A DNA stretch of 64,000 bases from the NCBI RefSeq assembly GCF_014493765.1, contig NZ_JACTVJ010000006.1:682001-746000 (forward strand), written 5' to 3'. Positions within the stretch are counted from its first letter, which is position 1. Each line of letters starts with the position of its first letter. The notes under the pieces are model-generated. The model ran no database searches. It saw only the letters and a list, made by a program, of their open reading frames with translations, and was not told the DNA's origin. Position numbers and translations under genes: made by a program. Shown here piece after piece: positions 7,970 to 16,066 of this stretch. The stretch comes from Streptomyces polyasparticus (GTDB lineage: Bacteria; Actinomycetota; Actinomycetes; Streptomycetales; Streptomycetaceae).

Positions 7970-8039
7970 CGGTTCGCCGACGGAACCTCACGTCTTGCGG
8001 ACCGCCCCGGTGAACCCGGCGACGAACAGGGTGGCAAAG

Positions 8040-8403
8040 GCCCATGAGAGTTCTGGCGATGCTCGATGGTCACCCCGCTGCCGATGATGAGTTCACCGTT
8101 TACCTGAGCACCCCTCGAATTGAGCGTTCCAGACTTTCCGTCGCCGACCAGTTCGAGGTTGTTGCCCAGCGCCACGTTCAGTCTGGTGTTGAGGAAGGGA
8201 GCTGCGAGAGCCGTCCCGGACAAGCTTTCCATCGTGCTCTCATGACAGCGGAGTTCGCCGCCCAACTCCGCTCCGGCCAACCAGGTGGTGCCGGTCCTAG
8301 AGGTGGTGGACCTGAAGGAACTCTCACTGATGGCCACGGAACCGCGCACGTACAGGGGTGCCGAGCCGGCCAGGTGTCCGAACCTGAAGGTCCCTGCGGA
8401 CAT
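8040..8403 (-). pseudogene. Possible remnant of a beta-helix type protein
   Basis: The minus strand from ATG 8403 reads FRFGHLAGSAPLYVRGSVAI, then WLAGAELGGELRC and LNSRGAQVNGELIIGSG. The short repeating blocks with L/V at alternate positions and G-A-x-L/V-x-G-x-L turns resemble right-handed beta-helix segments. The open frame continues without a stop into the opposite flavodoxin gene, so no natural end exists. Codon third positions are less GC-rich than in the neighbours. No family could be named; it may be a transferred and decayed piece, or chance. Confidence 0.3.
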
Positions 8404-8417
8404 GGCCCGTTCGGTCC
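8404..8417. promoter_or_regulatory. Weak DevR-like box upstream of the stealth gene
   Basis: GGCCC-GTTC-GGTCC has the arrangement of the recurrent box of this window with one change per arm. It is 70 bp before the stealth start. No partner box at 20-23 bp was found, so it is a weak candidate. Confidence 0.3.
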
Positions 8418-8486
8418 CCGATGCCGTCCCTGGTGGCTCCAGGCGTCCGGAGGCAGATGGAGGGACATTGGCCGGGGAGGCAGCCG

Positions 8487-10373
8487 ATGGACGACATGAC
8501 CCGTTCTGCCAGTGACGTGACCGGAGCCCGCAGCAACCGCCCGCGGAGCGGAACTTTGACGGCCGGTACGGTCCGGAACCCAGAGGCTTCCTGGCTGCTG
8601 CGCTTGTACCGGCGTACGGTCCCCGCACCCCTCAGACGCGGTGTGGCCGTGCGCATCCCGACGGAGGCACGAGCTCGGGTCAAACGGCGTTTCGCGGTGG
8701 TTCCCTCCGCACCCCACCTGCTCGGCACCGTGCGGGCGAGCTGTCTGGTGCACCGCTACCCGGGGCTCAGCACTGGGCCGGACCGTGCGGTGCGGCTGGT
8801 GCGGGGCGCTCCGAAGGCGGTGCTCGTACGGTCCGCTCCGTCGCCGCTGCAGGCGCGCAACTTCAACGAGGCCGAAGTGTGCCGGGCCCTGGACGCCGCG
8901 GGCCTCGACTACTTCTGTGTGCGTGGCCGCAGCCAGAGCTCGGCGGTCGTCGCCGTCGCCGCCGAGGACAGGGCAGCGGCCCGACGCGCCTTGGCGGGCG
9001 CCTGCCGTGTCCTGCCCGGATACGTCAACGCGGTGGACCGGACATGGCACCGGCGGCGGGTGACCAGGCCGGGCTTCGAGCGGGCCGCTTGGCGAGCTGT
9101 GGCCGGCGCCGACGTCCTCCGGCTGACCTGGTACCACAGCGACCCGCAGGGACAGCTGATCTTGGGGCCGAAGTACGGATGTGAGGTGGAATTCTGGTCG
9201 GGCGACGGAGAGATGTTGGTGGCCCCGCGACCCAACAGGACGGCAGACCGGGTGGCCCGTGCAGGCACGTCGATGCGTGTATCCGACTCACTCTTCACAC
9301 AGCTCGCCCCCGCAGGCATCCCGCTGCCCGATGTCCGCACACGGAGGGAGTTCTCGCTCCCCGGTCCGGAGGACATCAGCTTCCCCATCGACGTCGTGTA
9401 CACGTGGGTCGACGGACGCGATCCGGAGTGGCTGCGGCGTCGTGCGGACTGTGCCGGGCAGGCGTACCACGAGGAGTCGGCGAACGCCGCCCGCTATGTG
9501 AGCCGCGACGAGCTGCGCTACTCACTGCGCTCGCTGCGCCAGAACGCGCCATGGCTGCGGACCGTTTACCTGGTCACCGACGATCAGGTCCCGGCCTGGC
9601 TCGACACGGATGCCCCGCGGTTTCGGGTCTTGAGCCACAAGGAAATCTTCGGTGATCCGAGTGTGCTGCCGACGTTCAACTCACACGCCATCGAAAGCCA
9701 ACTGCACCACATCGACGGCCTGTCCGAGCACTTTCTCTACCTCAATGACGATGTGTTCCTCGGCCGGCTCACCTCGCCCCAGGACTTCTTCCTGGCCAAT
9801 GGTCTGACGAAGTTCTTCCCCTCGTCGGTGCTCATCCCGCCGGGGCCGCCGAACGACCAGGACGTGCCGGTCGCCGCTGCCGGCAAGAACAACCGGGCCC
9901 TCATCGAGGCCGCCTTCGGGACAAGAATCGCTCAGAAGATGAAGCACACACCGCATGCGCTGCGGCGCACTGTGCTGTACGAGATCGAGGAGCGGTTCGC
10001 GCAGCAGCATCAGGCCACGGCCGGCAGTCGGTTCCGGGGCCTCAACGACCTGTCCATCGTCTCGTCCCTGCACCACTACTACGCCTTCCACACCGCACGC
10101 GCCGTCCCGGGACATCTCCGTTACGCGTACCTGGACCTGTCGCACCCAGGCCTCGGTGCACGTCTGGACACCCTGCTGGCCAGGCGGGACCGGCACGTCT
10201 TCTGCCTCAACGACACGGTCTCCGACGAGGGCGAGTGGGACGCCCAGCAGACGCTGATCACAGAGTTTCTGGGGGCCTACTTTCCCGTACCGGGTGCTTG
10301 GGAGCTTCCCGCCGTGGTGGAGCAGGGCGATCCATGGTCGCAACTGGCCGAACCGCGTCGTGTAGTTGCATAG
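8487..10373 (+). CDS. Stealth family protein, hexose-phosphate transferase
   Basis: A 628-residue stealth protein. The conserved regions appear in order: CR1 (PIDVVYTWVDGRDPEW), CR2 (SRDELRYSLRSLRQNAPWLR, then VLPTFNSHAIESQLHHI and HFLYLNDDVFLG), CR3 (KMKHTPHALRRTVLYEIEERF region) and CR4 (RHVFCLNDT). Stealth enzymes transfer hexose-1-phosphate to build phosphodiester-linked surface polysaccharide, as in bacterial capsules. An N-terminal region of about 270 residues before CR1 is also typical of the actinobacterial members. The start is ATG 8487 after GGGGAGG, rather than ATG 8421. There are no other sugar genes beside it, so its target polymer is not shown by context. Confidence 0.85.
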   Translation: MDDMTRSASDVTGARSNRPRSGTLTAGTVRNPEASWLLRLYRRTVPAPLRRGVAVRIPTEARARVKRRFAVVPSAPHLLGTVRASCLVHRYPGLSTGPDRAVRLVRGAPKAVLVRSAPSPLQARNFNEAEVCRALDAAGLDYFCVRGRSQSSAVVAVAAEDRAAARRALAGACRVLPGYVNAVDRTWHRRRVTRPGFERAAWRAVAGADVLRLTWYHSDPQGQLILGPKYGCEVEFWSGDGEMLVAPRPNRTADRVARAGTSMRVSDSLFTQLAPAGIPLPDVRTRREFSLPGPEDISFPIDVVYTWVDGRDPEWLRRRADCAGQAYHEESANAARYVSRDELRYSLRSLRQNAPWLRTVYLVTDDQVPAWLDTDAPRFRVLSHKEIFGDPSVLPTFNSHAIESQLHHIDGLSEHFLYLNDDVFLGRLTSPQDFFLANGLTKFFPSSVLIPPGPPNDQDVPVAAAGKNNRALIEAAFGTRIAQKMKHTPHALRRTVLYEIEERFAQQHQATAGSRFRGLNDLSIVSSLHHYYAFHTARAVPGHLRYAYLDLSHPGLGARLDTLLARRDRHVFCLNDTVSDEGEWDAQQTLITEFLGAYFPVPGAWELPAVVEQGDPWSQLAEPRRVVA

Positions 10374-10703
10374 AGCGGCGGCAGGCAGCCGATGCCATCG
10401 GCCACGTGGAAACAGGGGCCGGATGTCCCCGGAAGAGGCCCATACGGACCGCCCTGCGCATGGCTGCCGCGCAGCACGATGAGGACGAGGGCACGATCCT
10501 GCGAAGGGGTCGTCTGAATTGCTGCACGTGTGCACAGTCCGGCGAGGAAGTACAGCGGGTGCGGGGCATGGGTCTGAGCGCAGGCCCGCGCAGGGCCCCG
10601 GCATAGGACGTGCCGAGTGTGCTGCGCACCTGAGGCTTCGGCGCCTCCCACCGATGAGGCAGGAGCCGGCCTGCGGACTCAACCAGGACCCGACCCAGGG
10701 GTG
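10374..10703. promoter_or_regulatory. Intergenic region with DevR-like boxes before htpX
   Basis: GGGCC-GGAT-GTCCC at 10416-10429 fits the box exactly, and a weaker GGCCC-ATAC-GGACC follows at 10437-10450, 21 bp on. The htpX start is about 250 bp further, so a long leader or a missed small gene is possible, but no convincing small gene was found in between. Confidence 0.5.
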
Positions 10704-11633
10704 ATGACGATGCGTAGCCGTTTCGAACCCGACCGGCAGCTGACCGCCCGCATGGTGGTCACGATGTTTCTGCTGGGGCTGGTGTACGTGGCGTTCATCG
10801 CCGCGCTGATCGTGCTGCTCAAGTCCATCGTCCTGGTGCTCGTCATCGCCGCCGTGTTCCTGGGCGCGCAGTACTGGTTCTCCGACCGGATCGCCCTGTA
10901 CGCCATGCGAGGCCATCTAGTCAGCCGCGAGGAACAGCCCCGCCTGCACGGGGTGGTCGACCGGCTGTGCGCCACCGCGGACATGCCCAGACCACGGGTG
11001 GCCGTCTCGCACATGGACATGCCCAACGCCTTCGCCACCGGCCGCAATGCCGACCACGCCGTCGTCTGTGTCACCACGGGCCTGCTGCGTCGCCTGGAGC
11101 CCGAGGAGCTCGAAGGAGTCCTCGCCCATGAGCTCTCCCACGTGGCGCACCGCGACGTCGCGGTGATCACCATTGCGTCGTTCCTCGGTGTGATCGCGGG
11201 CCTCATCGTCCGCTTCGCCTTCTACTCCCAGTTGTTCGGCGGGCGCCAGCGCGACCAGAACACGGCCGTCCTGATCGCGGTCGTGATGAGCGTCTCCGCG
11301 CTCGTCTACGCCCTCAGCTTCCTGCTGATCCGGGCCCTGTCGCGCTACCGCGAACTGGCCGCGGACCGGTCCGCGGCGATGCTCACCGGGAAACCCTCGG
11401 CTCTGGCCTCGGCGCTGACCAAAGTCACTGGTGACGTGGCCCGTATCCCCACCAAGGACCTGCGTACCGCGCAGGCGTTCAACGCGTTCTTCTTCACCCC
11501 CGCACTCAAATCCGGCTCAGCCCTGGGCGGCTTGTTCTCCACCCACCCGAGCCTGGAACGTCGGCTGAGGGCGCTGGAAGAGATCGCCGCGAGCCTGAGC
11601 GGACCGGGCGGGCGGGATGGCAGGAGGCAGTGA
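10704..11633 (+). CDS. htpX: Membrane zinc metalloprotease HtpX
   Basis: A 309-residue M48 family protease that degrades damaged membrane proteins. Two N-terminal membrane helices (about 19-38 and 40-58), then the zinc-binding motif HELSH at 142-146 with the third ligand in YRELAADRSAA, and two more helices (about 157-172 and 190-213). The C-terminal LFSTHPSLERRLRAL is also conserved in HtpX. The ATG at 10704 was chosen; a GTG three bases earlier and an ATG at 10710 are alternatives, because the ribosome site (CCCAGGGG) is weak. The gene is followed 16 bp later by pspAB, the usual pair in Streptomyces envelope-stress loci. Confidence 0.9.
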   Translation: MTMRSRFEPDRQLTARMVVTMFLLGLVYVAFIAALIVLLKSIVLVLVIAAVFLGAQYWFSDRIALYAMRGHLVSREEQPRLHGVVDRLCATADMPRPRVAVSHMDMPNAFATGRNADHAVVCVTTGLLRRLEPEELEGVLAHELSHVAHRDVAVITIASFLGVIAGLIVRFAFYSQLFGGRQRDQNTAVLIAVVMSVSALVYALSFLLIRALSRYRELAADRSAAMLTGKPSALASALTKVTGDVARIPTKDLRTAQAFNAFFFTPALKSGSALGGLFSTHPSLERRLRALEEIAASLSGPGGRDGRRQ

Positions 11634-11649
11634 GGAGACGGTGACTGGC

Positions 11650-12228
11650 ATGGGTTTCTGGGATGCCGTGTTCGGCCGCAGCAAGCCGGTCGGGCCCGAC
11701 TTGGACCAGCTCTTCGGGCTGCCCTCGGCGGCCGTCACCCTGGAGGCCGCTCTGGGCCTCACCCCGACCGGCCTGGGCTCGGTGTGCTTCGCCGCCATCG
11801 AAGGCGGCGCGTTCACGCAGGTGCGGGAGGAGGTGTGTGCCCTCCTGGACGCCGACTCCGCACGTACGGGTACGGCAGTGGAGTTCAGCAGTGACGATTA
11901 CGGCTATTCATGGCTGCTGTCCCGCCGGGACCCGGGCGACCTGTCCGCCCTGGTGGGCGACCTGCACGCGGTGAACAGCGCCTTGCAGGACAGTGGCTTC
12001 GGCCCGCAACTCCTTTGCTCTCTGGTCTCCTTCCGCGACATGGACGAGCGTCGTCTCGCGCTGGTCTACCTCTACAAGCGCGGCACCTTCTACCCGTTCG
12101 CCCCGCTGCCCGGTGAGAAGCGGGACAGCCCGCTGGAGCTCCAGCTCACGGCTGTGGTCAAGGACGACCTGCGCATTGAGCAGGACCTGAGCCGCTGGTT
12201 CCCGGTGTGGGGCGCCCCTGGCTTGTGA
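11650..12228 (+). CDS. pspAB: PspA-associated protein PspAB
   Basis: A 192-residue protein of the PspAB family. It has the diagnostic opening MGFWDAVFGRSKPVGPDLDQ, the central GSVCFAAIEGGAFTQV, and the ending DLRIEQDLSRWFPVWGAPGL. The function is not established; the gene occurs next to htpX or pspA in actinomycetes and is thought to belong to envelope-stress responses. ATG 11650 matches the usual family start; GTG 11641, closer to the GAGGAG site, would add three residues. A detached copy of its last 20 codons lies at 47641-47707, evidence of a second, lost gene. Confidence 0.85.
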   Translation: MGFWDAVFGRSKPVGPDLDQLFGLPSAAVTLEAALGLTPTGLGSVCFAAIEGGAFTQVREEVCALLDADSARTGTAVEFSSDDYGYSWLLSRRDPGDLSALVGDLHAVNSALQDSGFGPQLLCSLVSFRDMDERRLALVYLYKRGTFYPFAPLPGEKRDSPLELQLTAVVKDDLRIEQDLSRWFPVWGAPGL

Positions 12229-12284
12229 GCAAAGGTGCAGCCTGCCTCAACCCCAGCCTCAAGGCGAAGCCGCGCCGGGGTCCT

Positions 12285-12845
12285 CGTGCGGGCCGCTCGA
12301 CGATTCCGTCGGTGTGCCGCGAGGAGGCGGGCGGCGATGAAGTCGGTCCAGGCGTCGATCTCGTTCCAGTTCCGGTAGTCGCCGTAGCGTCCCCCTTGGA
12401 GCCGGAATTGAAGTCGGCCCAGGAGCCTGAAGTGTTCGGGCTGCACGGCGCCGGCGAACAGGCGGTGCCCCTGCGGCCCGATGGCGTCGCAGAGGTACGG
12501 CAGATGGTCCGGTTCAGGGATGCCCTTCTTGCTTCCGGGCCGGGTGACGTGCGCGATTCCGAGGCTGAAGAGCCAGCCGGGATGCCCGGCCGGCAGGGCG
12601 GAAGTGCGGCGGACGTATCGCGACGGCTCGGGGAGTCATGCCCCCTGGCGCAGGGCGCTGCCGTTTACGAAGGCGTCGTATGCGCCGATCTCCGGACAGG
12701 GCTTGACCGGCGCGGCCTCCGCCTTGAGGCCGCGTTCGACCAGGCCGGCGGCGATCCGCTTCGCGACGTCGCGGGTGGAGCCGTGCCTGCCGGCGAAGGG
12801 ACCAGTACCGGCATGTGGCCTCCTGGACTCGGAGTGGGTGTTCAT
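12285..12845 (-). pseudogene. Flavodoxin-domain protein, frameshifted
   Basis: From ATG 12845 the frame gives a flavodoxin start (AGRHGSTRDVAKRIAAGLVE then AYDAFVNGSALRQGA) and stops at 12636. Homology resumes in other frames as PGWLFSLGIAHVTRPGSKKG and then HFRLLGRLQFRLQGGRYGDY with NWNEIDAWTDFIAARLL. At least two frameshifts are needed to join them. The intact relative is the gene at 7460-7969. The segment before G-R-H-G-S-T also lacks the first beta strand, replaced by a Pro/Arg-rich stretch. The gene is dead unless the breaks are sequencing errors. Confidence 0.7.
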
Positions 12846-13104
12846 GTGTGCGACAGGGACACGGCCTTCCTCGGTGACCGTCGGCCGGCGACGGAGAAAG
12901 CGCCTGCGTCCGGCGAGGCGGCTTCACCCACCATCGGCCCCCTTCAGCCGAGCCGAGCCCTCGGAGCCGGCCGGCGGCGAGAGCCGGGTGCCGTGCGGCC
13001 GGGATCCGAGGCTTGCCCACCGTGGGTCACCGACGAAATGCACCGTGGGCAAGTGACGGATCGCGGTCGGCGGGCCGTTTCGGCTATGGCGTCGCCGGCC
13101 TCGA
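12846..13104. other. Intergenic stretch left of the inverted-repeat element
   Basis: No gene was recognised. TTGCCCACCGTGGG at 13013-13026 recurs in the same orientation at 13709-13722 on the other side of the DUF6234 gene. CTTGCCCAC (13012-13020) and GTGGGCAAG (13045-13053) form a 9-bp inverted repeat. Confidence 0.5.
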
Positions 13105-13150
13105 ATGTCCTGCGCCATCGCACGTTGCGCGGGTGTCATCGAAGATTGAG
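13105..13150. repeat. Left copy of a 46-bp inverted repeat around the DUF6234 gene
   Basis: This 46-bp stretch, beginning ATGTCCTGCGCCATCG and ending GAAGATTGAG, is the reverse complement of 13570-13615 at 37 of 46 positions by hand alignment. The two copies flank one gene with no other gene between them. Confidence 0.65.
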
Positions 13151-13155
13151 CAGCA

Positions 13156-13521
13156 TCACTGGAGCGCTCGTGGCCCGTCGTCAAGGCCGCTGCTCCCTCC
13201 GCCCCGGCGAGGCCGGGTACGGCGGCGAGCGGAGGAGCGGCCCAGCCACAGATACCCGAGAAGGGCCGGGCCGATCAAGGCTTGCGATAGAGCAGTCACC
13301 AGCAGCCCTGCCTGGAACGTCGCGTAACTGACCGCGGCCAGGCCGGCCGGTCCAATCGTCAAGACCATCCAGAACCGCCGGTCCGCGCCCTCAACGTGGC
13401 CGCCCTCGGCTGCCCATTTCTTGATGCCTTCCGCGATACAGAACGCGGCGAGAGCCGCCCCCTCCAGCAGCACGAGCACGGCCGCCAGGGCAATATCCGC
13501 GGACCACCACCACGCAGGCAT
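13156..13521 (-). CDS. DUF6234-like membrane protein
   Basis: A 121-residue membrane protein. Helices lie at about 5-24 (ADIALAAVLVLLEGAALAAF), 48-64 (FWMVLTIGPAGLAAVSYA) and 69-92 (AGLLVTALSQALIGPALLGY). The tail is Arg- and Gly-rich. The pattern resembles the Streptomyces DUF6234 group, whose function is unknown. The start MPAWWWSAD at 13521 was chosen for its AGGATCGGAAG upstream sequence; longer forms exist but read poorly. The gene is bracketed by 46-bp inverted repeats, the right one 49 bp upstream of its start. Confidence 0.6.
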   Translation of the reverse strand: MPAWWWSADIALAAVLVLLEGAALAAFCIAEGIKKWAAEGGHVEGADRRFWMVLTIGPAGLAAVSYATFQAGLLVTALSQALIGPALLGYLWLGRSSARRRTRPRRGGGSSGLDDGPRALQ

Positions 13522-13569
13522 GCTTCCGATCCTGACGGGATCAGGCCCGAGAGGACATGAGTACAGGTA

Positions 13570-13615
13570 CTCAACCTTGGATCGCACGCGCTCAACCTTC
13601 GATGGCACAGGACAT
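13570..13615. repeat. Right copy of the inverted repeat, with phased CTCAACCTT repeats
   Basis: Reverse-complement partner of 13105-13150. It contains CTCAACCTT twice (13570-13578 and 13591-13599), 21 bp apart or two helical turns, and then CGATGGCACAGGACATCG with CGATG/CATCG arms. It lies just upstream of the DUF6234 gene, so it may be an operator as well as a repeat end. Confidence 0.55.
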
Positions 13616-13758
13616 CGAAGTCGCTCCCACGGGAGGGAATCCGTGCCAACCTGCAGTGGATTCGCACGCGCTGGAGCCACGTCCCGGCAGGTCAGCGAAG
13701 TCCGTCGGTTGCCCACCGTGGGAGCGGGCCGCAGTGCCCGAACAGGCCGGTTCCCCGG

Positions 13759-14811
13759 TCAGGTGATGGGGCTCGCGTCATGAGCGGCACGGGCGTCGCG
13801 CCGCTGCGTGCTCTTCGACGGACAGCACGTTTTGGACGGGGCGTCGGGGGTCCGCATCGTCCAGTCGGTGTGGCCGAGACGCAGGATCATCTGTGGCGAC
13901 GGTCGCGAGGCGATCATGGTGCGGACTTCTGCCCGCAGCGGCGGGTCTTCCAGAGGCCGCGTGTGGAATCCGGCTCCGACTTTGTGGGCAGCGGCGTAGA
14001 GCAGGACGCGTTGCAATGCCTGGCCGGCGCGCAGCCAGTCCTGTGGGGTGTCGTGCGGAGTGTCGAGCAGAGCCACAAGTTCTGTTCGTGCGGGCCAAGT
14101 CCACTTCGGGCCACCGGCGTTGCTGTGGCGGGCCCAGCCGGTGAAGTCGCGTCCGGCGAGGAGGGTGGAGTCCGGATGGAACCAGCTGGCTTCGGCGGGC
14201 ACCCCGTCCAGGCGGCAGCTGCGGTAGGGCTGGGACCAACGGGCCGACACGGCGGCGTGGCCGGGGTCGGAGCGCTGGAAGGTCTCGGCCTCCTGGACCA
14301 TGGCGGCAAGCCGTTGCTGTTCTGTCGTACCGGAGAGTGTGCGGCGCTCAGCACCCGCGGCCCGCGCGTGCCCGCGCAGTGCGCCGATGAGGTGCACCGG
14401 GAGCGGAGTGTGCCGGAACGGGCCACGACGGGTGTGCCGCCGCGCATCGCATGGTGCACAAGCTCTTCCTCCGGTGTGGCGCTCGCGTACGCTCCCCAGC
14501 TCGCCCGGGCCAGCAGTGCCGGCAGTCGGGGGTCGGGGGTCGGGGGTCGGGGGTCGGGACGGAGCCGTACGACGGGCTGGAAGCCGAGGTGCCGTATGGC
14601 GAGGCGCAGATTGAACAGGGCCGCGCCGCAACTGAGGACCATCTCCCGCCCACTCCGGTCAGTGGTCGGCGGCCGGCATCGGCGTACAACAGGATGCCGC
14701 TGACACGGTAAGTGAAGATCAGGGCTGCGATTTGTCGAAAGAGGGCGCGCTGACGGCCGCGCGGACGAGGTAGTCGGCCGCGGGGTCGCGTCGGGCTCGA
14801 CGTGCGCTCAT
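13759..14811 (-). pseudogene. Acg-type nitroreductase, broken by several frameshifts
   Basis: From ATG 14811 the frame reads SARRARRDPAADYLVRAAVS and APSFDKSQP, then TGA where the family has Trp; loss of one G explains it. Pieces then follow in other frames: ILLYADAGRRPLT, CGAALFNLRLAIRHLGFQPV, SWGAYASATPEEEL, and finally RRHTRRGPFRHTPLPVHLIG to DWLRAGQALQRVLLYAAAHK and the end at 13759. At least three frameshifts are needed. The intact homologue is at 43855-44916. Acg proteins are FMN-binding nitroreductase-like members of the DosR regulon in mycobacteria. A run of GGGGGTC heptamers at 14526-14558 lies within it. Confidence 0.8.
14526..14558. repeat. Heptamer TCGGGGG repeated four times plus a partial copy
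   Basis: Four perfect TCGGGGG units (14526-14553) and a partial fifth. The four G5 runs separated by TC on the plus strand could fold into a G-quadruplex. The tract lies inside the nitroreductase pseudogene, where a change of one unit shifts the frame. Confidence 0.85.
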
Positions 14812-15030
14812 GGCATGCCCCGATTCTCGTCGGGCCTGACTTCTCGCTCCAGGGTCGTCGTCGGCCACCACATCGGGCAGGGGCCGGTTGGCCTCCGCTG
14901 GGGACTGTCCGGCTCCGGCCTGGGAACGCACGCAGGGCCAGGATGGTGGTGGAAGGGGTACGCGGTCATCGCATGAGATCCACAAGAAGGATCGAGGGAG
15001 GAAACGAGAGAGGTAAAGAAGGAAGGAGGC
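14812..15030. promoter_or_regulatory. Divergent promoter region with DevR-like boxes
   Basis: It separates the broken nitroreductase gene (left) and the OsmC gene (right). GGGCC-GGTT-GGCCT at 14881-14894 has one change from the box. A weak second element GGACT-GTCC-GGCTC follows at 14902-14915, 21 bp on. The placing suits control of both genes. Confidence 0.45.
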
Positions 15031-15492
15031 ATGATGATGAACGGCTTGACAATTATCCACGGAGGGCGAGCCTTTCGCCCGGAAGTGCCGTCGCTCCCTG
15101 GCCGCATCGACGTCACGCACACCGCCGGGCAGGCTTACGTGCTGTCCGCGCGCGGCCATCAGCTGATCGTGGACCAGCCGGTCGAGGCGGGCGGTGCCGA
15201 CGACGGGCCCACGCCGGTGGAGCTGTTCGTCTCCTCGCTCGCCGCCTGCGTCGCCTATTACGCCGGGAGGTTCCTGCAGCGTCACCATCTGCCGCGCGAA
15301 AACCTGCGGGTGCAGGCAGAGTTCGACATGGCCGAGGACCGTCCGGCCCGCGTCGCGGCCATCCGGATGAGGATCCTGTTGCCCGAACCGCTCAGCGCGG
15401 CCCGCTGCGAAGCTCTGCGCGCCGTGGTCAGCCACTGCACGGTGCACAACTCGCTGCGTGTGCCACCGCAGATCAGCATCGGTCTGGGCTGA
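15031..15492 (+). CDS. OsmC family peroxide-reducing protein
   Basis: A 153-residue OsmC-like protein. The two reactive cysteines are present: Cys73 in LFVSSLAACVAYYAGRFL and Cys136 in VVSHCTVHNSL. The P-T-P-V-E-L motif before the first is also conserved. OsmC proteins reduce organic hydroperoxides through a disulfide of these residues, in the cytoplasm. An AAGGAGG ribosome site precedes three successive ATG codons (15031, 15034, 15037); the first is used here. It is divergent from the broken nitroreductase gene, with DevR-like boxes between them. Confidence 0.85.
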   Translation: MMMNGLTIIHGGRAFRPEVPSLPGRIDVTHTAGQAYVLSARGHQLIVDQPVEAGGADDGPTPVELFVSSLAACVAYYAGRFLQRHHLPRENLRVQAEFDMAEDRPARVAAIRMRILLPEPLSAARCEALRAVVSHCTVHNSLRVPPQISIGLG

Positions 15493-15502
15493 CGGCAGGA
15501 TG

Positions 15503-15537
15503 GGGCCGCTCGGCCCGCAGACAGGGCTGATCAGCCT
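15503..15537. promoter_or_regulatory. Tandem DevR-like boxes upstream of a small membrane protein
   Basis: GGGCC-GCTC-GGCCC at 15503-15516 fits exactly. GGGCT-GATC-AGCCT at 15524-15537 is a near match with a perfect 12-bp palindromic core (GGCTGATCAGCC). Centres are 21 bp apart. The next start codon is at 15651. Confidence 0.6.
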
Positions 15538-15650
15538 CTGTCGGTACCCGGGGGAGCGGGCCACTGTGGTGGCAGAACCACAGGATGCGGCGCGGGCCGC
15601 GAAACGTTCGTACGTCATCCGTACGACAACTCAGGAAGGCGGAGGATCTC

Positions 15651-15977
15651 ATGTACGCGTTCGGGATGGTGGCCCTCTTGGGCCTGGCTGTGTTGGTCGT
15701 GGCAAAGATGGTGCCCCGCTTGGCCCCGGAGATCTGGGCCACGGTCCTGGTGGCGTTCGGCATGGGGGCGGCGTGGCTCGCCGACTTCAATCTCTTCGAG
15801 GCTTGGGGCCTCGTCGTGCGCAACGACACCATCGGCATCACCCTGACCGGATTCCTCATCGCGGGCGCGGGCTACTTCTGGCGCGAGGTGCTCCAATTCT
15901 TCGCCGGAATGGCCCGGAAGTTCACCGATGAGGCCAAAACCATCGAAATGACCGAGCAGCTGCGCCGTGTCGCCTGA
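15651..15977 (+). CDS. Three-helix membrane protein, unknown family
   Basis: A 108-residue membrane protein with helices at about 3-21 (AFGMVALLGLAVLVVAKMV), 27-45 (IWATVLVAFGMGAAWLADF) and 60-80 (IGITLTGFLIAGAGYFWREV), followed by a charged cytoplasmic tail (KFTDEAKTIEMTEQLRRVA). GGCGGAGG precedes the ATG. I do not recognise the family. Tandem DevR-like boxes upstream suggest induction with the dormancy genes. Confidence 0.65.
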   Translation: MYAFGMVALLGLAVLVVAKMVPRLAPEIWATVLVAFGMGAAWLADFNLFEAWGLVVRNDTIGITLTGFLIAGAGYFWREVLQFFAGMARKFTDEAKTIEMTEQLRRVA

Positions 15978-15993
15978 TGGACGGCTGCCGGGC

Positions 15994-16034
15994 GGGGCGA
16001 GGGGACGGGTCGGACTCTCCCGACCTCTCGCCCC
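15994..16034. terminator. Long interrupted hairpin between the membrane protein and a stress protein gene
   Basis: GGGGCGAG (15994-16001) pairs with CTCGCCCC (16027-16034), and inside it GGTCGG (16008-16013) pairs with CCGACC (16020-16025). It begins 17 bp after one stop codon and ends 33 bp before the next start, so it could be a terminator without a U-tract or an mRNA control element. Confidence 0.4.
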
Positions 16035-16066
16035 ACCCGGGTGACACCAGCGCCTGGGAGGCGATC

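Noticed and set aside
14526-14558. Heptamer array as a CRISPR or other spacer-repeat array
   Set aside because: There are no spacers; it is a plain tandem microsatellite.
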